From NCBI GenBank assembly GCA_050118555.1, contig JASFKQ010000001.1, positions 1-64,000 of the forward strand: DNA of 64,000 nucleotides, read 5' to 3'. Source of the DNA: CALKKN01 sp050118555 (GTDB lineage Bacteria; Pseudomonadota; Gammaproteobacteria; Xanthomonadales; SZUA-36). This document shows, one piece after another, positions 58,522-64,000 of this stretch (the first letter of the stretch is position 1; each line of letters begins with the position of its first letter). The translations under genes and the position numbers were made by a program. The notes beneath the pieces were generated by a model, which was given only the letters and a program-made list of their open reading frames with translations, did no database searches and was not told where the DNA came from.

Positions 58522-59502
58522 GTGACGCGTATGCTGCAAGGTATGGACACCGGCAGCCATTACATTGCGTTCGGGCCAGTTCCCTCGCGCCGCCTCGGCC
58601 GCAGCCTGGGCATCAACAACGTCCCGACCAAGACCTGTAGCTACGCCTGCATCTACTGCCAGGTGGGCGAGACCACCGACAAGTGCATCGAACCGCGCCA
58701 CTTCTTCGCCCCGGACGAGATTCACGATGCGGTCGCCGGGCGGCTGGCTACTCTGCCCGGCGGGGTGGACGACGTCGACTATCTGAGCTTCGTTCCTGAC
58801 GGCGAACCAACCCTCGACATCGAACTGGGTAACAGCATCGACGCCCTGCACGACCTGGGCGTACCGGTGGCGGTGTTTTCCAATGCCTCACTCCTTCCCG
58901 ATCACCGGGTGCGGCAGCGCCTCGCCCGAGCCGACCTGGTTTCGCTGAAGATCGACAGCCTCGAAGAGGATGTCTGGCTCGGCATCAACCGACCTCATGC
59001 CAACCTCGCCCTGAAGACTATCCTTTCGGGCATCGAGCGTTTCGCGGCGGAATTCAACGGCACCCTCATCACCGAAACCATGTTGCTCGCCGGGCTCAAC
59101 GACAGCGATGAATCCCTGGACGCCATTTCCCGCTTCATCACCCTGGTCAAGCCCCGCACCGCCTACCTGGCGGTGCCGACGCGCCCGACAACGGTCCGAA
59201 GCGCGAAAGCACCCGACCCGCAGCACCTGGTTCGGGCGTACCAATGCTTCGCCGCGCAACTGCCCGGCGTTGAGTTGCTGACCGGACAGGAAACGGGCGC
59301 GTTCCATGCAAGCGGCAATCCGCGCACGGACCTTCTGGCCATCACCGCCGTGCATCCCATGAGAGAAGCCGCCGTGCACCAGCTGCTGGCGCAGAGCGAC
59401 GCTGACTGGTCCCTTGTGGAGAATCTGCTGTCCGAAAGAGCGCTGCTGGTCGTCGAGCACGAGGGTGACCGCTTCTACCTGCGGCCAGTCACAACCCGCT
59501 GA
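58522..59502 (+). CDS. Radical SAM protein
   Basis: 326 residues from a GTG at 58522 (in-frame ATGs at 58531 and 58543 are equally possible). YIAFGPVPSRRLGRSLGINN leads into the cluster motif CSYACIYCQVG (CxxxCxxC), then LSFVPDGEPTLDIELG (the GGE-like SAM site), SNASLLPD and LVSLKIDSLEEDVWLGINRP. This subgroup, often called MoaA/NifB-like with a wHTH-like C-terminus (AVHQLLAQSDADWSLVENLL), has no settled function. It stands alone between DUF819 and nnrU. Confidence 0.9.
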   Translation: MTRMLQGMDTGSHYIAFGPVPSRRLGRSLGINNVPTKTCSYACIYCQVGETTDKCIEPRHFFAPDEIHDAVAGRLATLPGGVDDVDYLSFVPDGEPTLDIELGNSIDALHDLGVPVAVFSNASLLPDHRVRQRLARADLVSLKIDSLEEDVWLGINRPHANLALKTILSGIERFAAEFNGTLITETMLLAGLNDSDESLDAISRFITLVKPRTAYLAVPTRPTTVRSAKAPDPQHLVRAYQCFAAQLPGVELLTGQETGAFHASGNPRTDLLAITAVHPMREAAVHQLLAQSDADWSLVENLLSERALLVVEHEGDRFYLRPVTTR

Positions 59503-59588
59503 CCGCACCTCCCACCTTCGATCGGGAAGACGTTCTATACTTGCCGGACTAAACTGGACATTGATGCATTCGAAGCGGGGAGTCCTTT

Positions 59589-60152
59589 ATGACGAAGCTC
59601 GTTGCCGGCATTCTGCTGTGGAGTCTGACACACCTCCTTCCGTCTGCTGCCCCCGGCCTGCGAGGGCGGCTGGTCTCCCGGCTGGGTGAAAACCCGTACA
59701 AGGGTATCTTCGCCCTGCTGACGGTCCTGGCCATCTACCTCATCATCAGCGGCTGGAAGTCGACGGTGCCCGAGCTCGTCTACGTGCCTCCTGTGTGGGG
59801 ACGGCACGTAACGGCACTGTTGGTGCTGTTTGCTTTCATCCTGTTCTTCGCGCCCTACCCACCCAACAACATCAAGCGCCTCCTGCGTCATCCGCAACTG
59901 ACCGGCGTGGCGCTGTGGGGCGTGGGACACCTGCTCGCCAACGGCGAGGGCCGTTCCATCGTTCTGTTCGCCGGCATGGCGGTCTGGGCCATCGTGGAAA
60001 TGTTCCTGATCAACCGGCGCGAAGGCGCCTGGTCCCGTCCGTCGCCCGCACCGGTCCGTAACGACGTGTTCCTGGTGGTGGGCGCCATCGTCGCCTACGT
60101 CGCGGTGGCTTCAGCCCACCAATGGCTTTTTGGCTTTTCACCCTTTGCATGA
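59589..60152 (+). CDS. NnrU family membrane protein
   Basis: 187 residues with five or six hydrophobic segments. The layout matches NnrU proteins: LLWSLTHLLPSAAPGLRGRL, then LVSRLGENPYKGIFALLTVL, LYHPQ-like LLRHPQLTGVALWGVGHLLA, NGEGRSIVLFAGMAVWAIVE. NnrU is associated with nitric-oxide or denitrification loci in some species, but no such gene is near. It is related to the isoprenylcysteine methyltransferase/steroid reductase fold. The role here is unknown. Confidence 0.9.
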   Translation: MTKLVAGILLWSLTHLLPSAAPGLRGRLVSRLGENPYKGIFALLTVLAIYLIISGWKSTVPELVYVPPVWGRHVTALLVLFAFILFFAPYPPNNIKRLLRHPQLTGVALWGVGHLLANGEGRSIVLFAGMAVWAIVEMFLINRREGAWSRPSPAPVRNDVFLVVGAIVAYVAVASAHQWLFGFSPFA

Positions 60153-60167
60153 CCTGAGGAGAAACAC

Positions 60168-60536
60168 ATGATCGGATACGTGACACTGGGTACCAATGAC
60201 CTGGAACGGGCCGTGGCCTTTTACGACGAACTGCTGACGCTGGTGGGCGCCAAACGGTTCATGGAGGATCCGGGCCATTTCGTCGCCTGGGCAACCGGGC
60301 CGAACTCTCCCGGCCTGTCGGTAACGATTCCCTTCGACGGGAATCCCGCAACCGTCGGCAACGGGACCATGGTCGCGCTGATGGTCCAAAGCAAGGAAAA
60401 GGTGCACGAAGTGTACGATCGGGCCATCGCTCTCGGGGGCAAGGACGAGGGCCCCGCCGGGCCCCGTTCCGACGGGTTCTACGCCGGCTACTTCCGCGAC
60501 CTGGACGGCAACAAGCTGAACGTGTTTTGTACATAG
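60168..60536 (+). CDS. VOC-family protein
   Basis: 122 residues. MIGYVTLGTNDLERAVAFYD, then GLSVTIPFDGNPATVGNGTM, LMVQSKEKVHEVYDRAIALG and YAGYFRDLDGNKLNVFCT show the two VOC modules. It belongs to the common glyoxalase-like proteins of gammaproteobacteria of unknown substrate. GAGGAG lies about ten bases before the ATG. Its stop codon abuts a 266-base MITE-like repeat. Confidence 0.9.
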   Translation: MIGYVTLGTNDLERAVAFYDELLTLVGAKRFMEDPGHFVAWATGPNSPGLSVTIPFDGNPATVGNGTMVALMVQSKEKVHEVYDRAIALGGKDEGPAGPRSDGFYAGYFRDLDGNKLNVFCT

Positions 60537-60801
60537 GGCCTGTCAACACGGCACGAGCCCACGCTGTTGCGACTGAAACAGCGCCAAACAGGGTGCAAAG
60601 AGTCATTTTTGGAGGCTCCACGGGAACAACGCGCTGCTCGGAGTGGCGCTGTTTCAGCCTCAACCCTTCGGGACGCGGCCATATTTCCCGCTGGCGGCGT
60701 TATCACTCGCTCATGTAGCGGTGCTACACCGCGCTCGTTCTGCCTTGTCAGTTGAAAATATGGCCCGCGGCAGCGCGGGCTCGCACCGTGTTAACAGGCC
60801 C
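60536..60801. mobile_element. MITE-like non-autonomous repeat element, 266 bases
   Basis: Terminal inverted repeats of 25 bases (60536-60560 and 60777-60801) match at 22 positions. Inside are a perfect 14-base inverted repeat (60573-60586 with 60644-60657), a 10-base one (60677-60686 with 60756-60765), and a small palindrome, TGTAGC/GCTACA (60714-60728). The whole therefore folds as two nested cruciforms. The short frames within it look like by-products and no transposase is encoded. It begins at the last base of the VOC stop codon and fills most of the 303-base gap before tspO. Confidence 0.72.
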
Positions 60802-60839
60802 TTGCCGGATTGACACTGCGACACCTGGCCCGGTACGGG

Positions 60840-61328
60840 CTAGGCCAGCAAACGGCCGAGTATCCCGCCGCTCAGGCTCCACGAGGCCAGGTTGAAGCAC
60901 CAGAGATACACGGCCCACGCCAACCAGGGCCCCAGCAGCCACGCGGCCTGTTCCGAAATTCCTCGGAACACCACAAACGTCCAGCCGGCCGCGCCCAGTG
61001 ATACGCTCCACAGCGCCCAGGCCCAGCCGATCCTGTTGAGGCCGAAAAAGAGTGCCGACCAGGAAACGGCGAGAACCAGCAACAGCAGCCACCAGGCGAG
61101 GGCGGTCCGGCGGCTGGCGTGACCCGTCAGCCAGACGGCCCACGCAGACACGGCGAGCGAGGCGAACGCAATTGCGCCCAGCAGCCCGAACAGCCAGGCG
61201 GGCGCCGTCCAGGACGGCTTGACCAGCTTGACGTAGTACCACTCGCCACCCGTGAAACTTCCTGCAATGACGGAGGCTGCGATCACGATCAGCAACATGA
61301 CGGCCAGGGATCCATACCGGCTAGACAC
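60840..61328 (-). CDS. tspO: TspO/MBR family protein
   Basis: 162 residues, five membrane helices. The tryptophan-rich TspO motifs are present: GGEWYYVKLVKPSWTAPAWL, LLLLVLAVSWSALFFGLNRI and the final WSLSGGILGRLLA. TspO proteins bind porphyrins and sterol-like ligands and take part in oxidative-stress and tetrapyrrole control. The start is a GTG with AGGAGA six bases upstream. It is convergent with the VOC gene across the MITE-like repeat. Confidence 0.92.
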   Translation of the reverse strand: MSSRYGSLAVMLLIVIAASVIAGSFTGGEWYYVKLVKPSWTAPAWLFGLLGAIAFASLAVSAWAVWLTGHASRRTALAWWLLLLVLAVSWSALFFGLNRIGWAWALWSVSLGAAGWTFVVFRGISEQAAWLLGPWLAWAVYLWCFNLASWSLSGGILGRLLA

Positions 61329-61458
61329 TGCACATCTCCTTTGAAAATAGCTTGCCCACTTGACTCTCAGACCTTGTCGCCTGCGGGCGGTTACAAACCG
61401 GCCGCTGCGTTCACCACCTTAATCAACCCGGGAGCCGTGTTCCAGCCGCCCGGCGCCA

Positions 61459-62751
61459 CTATCCCAGGGTATGCAGCGCTTCGTCCAGGGCTTCCAGCAG
61501 CATGTCGACGTTCTGCCGCGAAAAGACCAGCGGCGGGCGGATCTTGATGACGTTGCCGAGCGGGCCGGTCGTGCCGAGCAACACCCCCTTGTCCTTCAGC
61601 CGTTCCCTGACCAGGCGCGCCCCGTCGCCGGCCGGCTCGCGGGTGGCGCGATCTTCGACCAGTTCCACGCCATAGAATAGCCCCTTGCCCCGAACATCCC
61701 CGACGCGGTCGTGCGTCGCGGCCAGGCTGTTCAGGCCCTGCCCGAGGTAGGCGCCGGTGTCCCGGGCATTCTGCAGGATGCCTTCCTCCTCGATTGCATC
61801 CAGCACCGCCAGCCCCACCGCGGCGGACACGGGGTTGCCGCCAAAGGTGTTGAAGTAATCGAACCGGCGGGCGAAGTCGGCGGCGATTTCGGGAGTGGTC
61901 ACCACAGCAGCCAGCGGATGACCGTCCCCCAGCGGCTTGCCCATGGTCACGATATCCGGCACAACCCCGGAATCCTGGAATCCCCAGTAATGGTCACCCA
62001 GCCGGCAGAGCCCTGATTGTACCTCGTCGGCCACCGCGAGGCCGCCGGCCGAGTGTACGCTGCGATAGGCGGTCTCCAGGTAGCCTTCCGGCGCCGTCAG
62101 AACGCCATTGGAGCTGAAGATGTTATCGACCATGAACATTGCCGGCGCCACTCCGCGGTCCGCCAGGGCCTCGACCGCAGCTCCGGCCAGGGCCCCGAAT
62201 TTCGGACCGGCGTCCCCGTCCTCGCGCCCGAAGCTGCCCCGGTAGCCATTGGGCGGCTCGATGGCCTCGAGCCAGCCGGGCCGGTCACTGGCCGGATACT
62301 CCGCGGTGGAAAGCGCCGACACAACCATCGAATTTCCATGGTAGGCGTGTTCGGTCACGATCGCGCCCTCGTGGCCGGTGACGGTCCGGGCGATGCGAAA
62401 AGCGAGGTCATTGGCCTCGGTTCCGGTACACACGAACATGCACACACTCAGGTCGCCCGGCAACGTCCCCCCCAGGCGCTCGGCATAGCGAACGACGTTT
62501 TCGTGCAGGTAACGCGTGTGCGTGTTGAGCGTCGATGCCTGCCGGCAAAGCGCCTCGACCACGCGGGGGTGACAGTGTCCGACAGAGGCGACGTTGTTGT
62601 AACAGTCCAGATAATGACGCCCGTCCGCATCCCAGAGCCAGACACCCTGACCACGGACGAGGTGGACCGGCTGGTCGTAAAACAGGCGGTAAGCGGGGCC
62701 CATCGAACGGTCGCGGCGCGTCATCAGATTGCGCTGTTCCGGGCTGGTCAT
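61459..62751 (-). CDS. Class III PLP-dependent aminotransferase / phospho-lyase-like
   Basis: 430 residues from the ATG at 62751 (GAGGA upstream); an ATG at 62766 is also possible. LVRGQGVWLWDADGRHYLDC, then NVASVGHCHPRVVEA, VCTGTEANDLAFRIAR, AYHGNSM, MVDNIFSSNG, VADEVQSGLCRLG, and the PLP lysine in VTMGKPLGDGHPLAA. The MGKPLGDGHP form and NNVASVGH resemble the branch containing ethanolamine-phosphate and hydroxylysine-phosphate phospho-lyases and alanine-glyoxylate transaminases. The exact substrate is unknown. It is divergent from rubrerythrin. Confidence 0.9.
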   Translation of the reverse strand: MTSPEQRNLMTRRDRSMGPAYRLFYDQPVHLVRGQGVWLWDADGRHYLDCYNNVASVGHCHPRVVEALCRQASTLNTHTRYLHENVVRYAERLGGTLPGDLSVCMFVCTGTEANDLAFRIARTVTGHEGAIVTEHAYHGNSMVVSALSTAEYPASDRPGWLEAIEPPNGYRGSFGREDGDAGPKFGALAGAAVEALADRGVAPAMFMVDNIFSSNGVLTAPEGYLETAYRSVHSAGGLAVADEVQSGLCRLGDHYWGFQDSGVVPDIVTMGKPLGDGHPLAAVVTTPEIAADFARRFDYFNTFGGNPVSAAVGLAVLDAIEEEGILQNARDTGAYLGQGLNSLAATHDRVGDVRGKGLFYGVELVEDRATREPAGDGARLVRERLKDKGVLLGTTGPLGNVIKIRPPLVFSRQNVDMLLEALDEALHTLG

Positions 62752-62938
62752 GACTTCGGTCCTCATTGCCTGACGGAACTGTCGGGATCTGAATGTTAAC
62801 CCTGTGCGGGGTTCATATGACAGCGAGGGCTTGCGTGCGGCCCGCGCAGGCACCAACTAGTACAAAGGGCGTCCGTCATCACCGTGATGCCTGCAGCCGC
62901 CCGCGGGAATTGTCGCGGCTGGAAAGGTGATCCTTGTC

Positions 62939-62987
62939 ATTGAAATCACCTATCAAGCTTATCGGAAAAATCAATTTCAACTATAAA
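62939..62987 (+). promoter_or_regulatory. OxyR-like site with candidate promoter upstream of rubrerythrin
   Basis: Four tetramers at OxyR spacing are visible: ATTG, seven bases, CTAT, seven bases, ATCG, seven bases, CAAT (62939-62975), matching 13 of 16 positions of the ATAG/CTAT pattern. A TATAAA box (62982-62987) lies 17 bases beyond TTATCG (62959-62964), a poor -35 as expected for an activated promoter. The ATG of rubrerythrin is 65 bases downstream. Confidence 0.5.
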
Positions 62988-63051
62988 GGGGCTGTGTCTA
63001 TGCTTGTATGGCTGAACCCCCTTTATCCATCAACAGGAGGCTGGAACCACC

Positions 63052-63465
63052 ATGTCACTGAAAGGAACCAAGACCGAACAGAATCTCAAAGATGCATTTG
63101 CAGGTGAATCGCAGGCCAACCGCCGTTACCTGTATTTCGCCCAGCGCGCCGACGTGGAAGGTTACAACGACGTTTCCACTGTGTTCCGTTCCACCGCCGA
63201 AGGCGAGACAGGCCACGCGCACGGCCACCTGGAATACCTCGAGGAAGCCGGCGACCCCGCCACCGGTCTGCCGATTGGCCCGACCGCCGATAACCTGAAA
63301 GCCGCGATCGCCGGCGAGACGCATGAGTACACCGACATGTACCCCGGCATGGCCCGCACGGCCCGCGACGAAGGTTTCGACGAAATCGCCGACTGGTTCG
63401 AGACCCTGGCCAAGGCGGAGCGTTCGCACGCCAACCGCTTCCAGAAGGCTCTGGACGAACTCTGA
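63052..63465 (+). CDS. rbr: Rubrerythrin (ferritin-like diiron domain only)
   Basis: 137 residues. Diiron ligands are visible in FAGESQANRRYLYFAQRADV, STAEGETGHAHGHLEYLEEA, IAGETHEYTDMYPGMARTAR and AERSHANRFQKAL. The usual C-terminal rubredoxin domain (two CxxC pairs) is absent, so electrons must come from another protein. It reduces hydrogen peroxide in the cytoplasm. AGGAGG lies ten bases before the ATG. A predicted iron-sulfur protein follows 119 bases downstream, a common pairing. Confidence 0.95.
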   Translation: MSLKGTKTEQNLKDAFAGESQANRRYLYFAQRADVEGYNDVSTVFRSTAEGETGHAHGHLEYLEEAGDPATGLPIGPTADNLKAAIAGETHEYTDMYPGMARTARDEGFDEIADWFETLAKAERSHANRFQKALDEL

Positions 63466-63487
63466 CCGAGCGGTCCTGAAAGGCTGA

Positions 63488-63507
63488 AGCCCTTCACTCG
63501 AAGGGCT
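63488..63507 (+). other. Intercistronic hairpin after rubrerythrin
   Basis: AGCCCTTC and GAAGGGCT form a perfect 8-bp stem around ACTC, starting 22 bases after the rubrerythrin stop. There is no T-run, so it is more likely a 3'-end stabiliser or partial attenuator than a full terminator. A second weak palindrome, AAAAGGG/CCCTTTT, lies at 63542-63562. Confidence 0.35.
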
Positions 63508-63584
63508 CCGGTTTCCCAGATTCCGATCGGGAAAAAGCAGGAAAAGGGCTCTGACCCCTTTTCAGCAGACGATTCGGGAGAAGC

Positions 63585-64000
63585 ATGATGCGAGAAGGCA
63601 GTCTCGAGGCTCCGACACGCCATCCACTTGGTTGGCGGGAAAGCGACTTTTACGACGAAGAGAAGCTCTTCGGGGAACTGGAGCGCGTGTTCGATATCTG
63701 TCACGGCTGCCGGCGTTGCGTCTCGCTGTGCGACGCCTACCCGACGCTGTTCGACCTCGTCGACGAGTCGAGCACGATGGAAGTGGACGGCGTCGAGAAG
63801 CAGGACTTCTGGAAGGTGGTCGACCAGTGCTACATGTGCGATCTCTGTTACCAGACGAAATGCCCGTATGTGCCCCCGCACGAGTGGGCGGTCGACTTCC
63901 CGCACCTGATGCTGCGCGCCAAGGCGGTACAGTTCAAGAAGGGTGAGCGCAAGATCAGCCACAGGCTGATCAGCAACACCCGGGTGCAAAGCGCCGTTGG
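63585..64000 (+). CDS. Heterodisulfide-reductase-related iron-sulfur protein (partial, runs off right edge)
   Basis: The first 138 codons are present. Two [4Fe-4S] motifs are visible: ICHGCRRCVSLCDAYP (near residues 39-53) and QCYMCDLCYQTKCPYVPPHE (near 82-101), each CxxCxxC plus C. The N-terminus is GlpC/HdrB-like. In many proteobacteria this gene follows a rubredoxin-less rubrerythrin and probably feeds it electrons, often with a DUF3501 gene next; that part is off-window. Either of two adjacent ATGs may be the start; GGGAGAAGC lies just upstream. Confidence 0.9.
   Translation, partial: MMREGSLEAPTRHPLGWRESDFYDEEKLFGELERVFDICHGCRRCVSLCDAYPTLFDLVDESSTMEVDGVEKQDFWKVVDQCYMCDLCYQTKCPYVPPHEWAVDFPHLMLRAKAVQFKKGERKISHRLISNTRVQSAV

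Noticed and set aside
60259..60755. Small open frames within and near the 266-base repeat
   Set aside because: They follow the inverted-repeat sequence, overlap each other on both strands and have no ribosome binding site; they are by-products of the element.
63542..63562. AAAAGGG/CCCTTTT as a terminator before the iron-sulfur gene
   Set aside because: The stem is short and AT-weak and is followed by CAGC rather than a T-run.
1..64000. tRNA, rRNA, CRISPR arrays, prophage or integrative elements
   Set aside because: No cloverleaf-like sequence, no rRNA stretch, no regularly spaced repeats and no integrase or phage gene were found on reading.

Overview
The window reads as a chromosomal segment of a high-GC, free-living gammaproteobacterium. 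The evidence is the Pil-Chp twitching cluster next to gshB, the yqgE-ruvX pair, erpA, rsmE, nhaB, metA/metY, ampE, nudE-cysQ and a TonB protein, together with GC-rich third codon positions throughout. No rRNA, tRNA, CRISPR array, integrase or phage gene was seen, and the species cannot be named from the sequence. Coding density is high. Only three gene-free stretches exceed 300 bases, and all three are filled with repeats.

Layout. 1-5990 (minus): metA-metY, an alpha/beta hydrolase, bactofilin, a methyltransferase-like protein and a MacA/MacB-like efflux pair that leaves the window. 6061-10755: class II aldolase, an orphan LytS-type kinase, an unknown small protein and a sodium/amino-acid symporter with a large insert. 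10798-15890: a xylose module (oxidoreductase, xylA, xylB) and a divergent LacI-type regulator with a perfect palindromic operator. 15941-24905: proteolysis, nuclease, Nudix, asparaginase and small membrane proteins. 24902-28555 (minus): metK, an SAH riboswitch, ahcY and metF, which form the activated methyl cycle. 28790-34550: nhaB, a repeat island, small stress and membrane proteins, and an SLC13 permease. 34565-37865: trmB, yqgE-ruvX, a gutted pyrB remnant, a deoxyinosine glycosylase and a VOC protein. 38142-49420: tonB, gshB and a compact Pil-Chp chemosensory operon (pilG-pilI-pilJ-chpA-chpC). 49421-49896: REP-like repeats. 49897-58463: rsmE, two IMPase-family genes around nudE, a candidate small RNA, a coiled-coil membrane protein, erpA, nudC, ampE, a BtuF-like binding protein and a DUF819 protein. 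58522-64000: radical SAM, NnrU, VOC, a MITE-like repeat, TspO, a class III aminotransferase, and rubrerythrin with an iron-sulfur partner that runs off the end.

How genes work together. Methionine synthesis (metA, metY) and the SAM/SAH cycle (metK, ahcY, metF) occupy two loci; the second carries an SAH-sensing RNA in front of ahcY. The Pil-Chp genes should control type IV pilus motility, with PilJ as receptor, PilI and ChpC as adaptors, ChpA as kinase and PilG as output; no pilH or pilK lies in the cluster. Rubrerythrin is preceded by an OxyR-like site, which fits a peroxide-defence role.

Most unusual points: two neighbouring intergenic elements (30348-30634) with different stem sequences but conserved pairing and conserved loops; a pyrB relic whose frame stays open through two large deletions; a membrane protein (53192) whose only well-placed start is ATC; a promoter-terminator pair outlining a roughly 90-nt RNA (53075-53166); and an SAH riboswitch whose first strand can also pair with the ahcY ribosome binding site.
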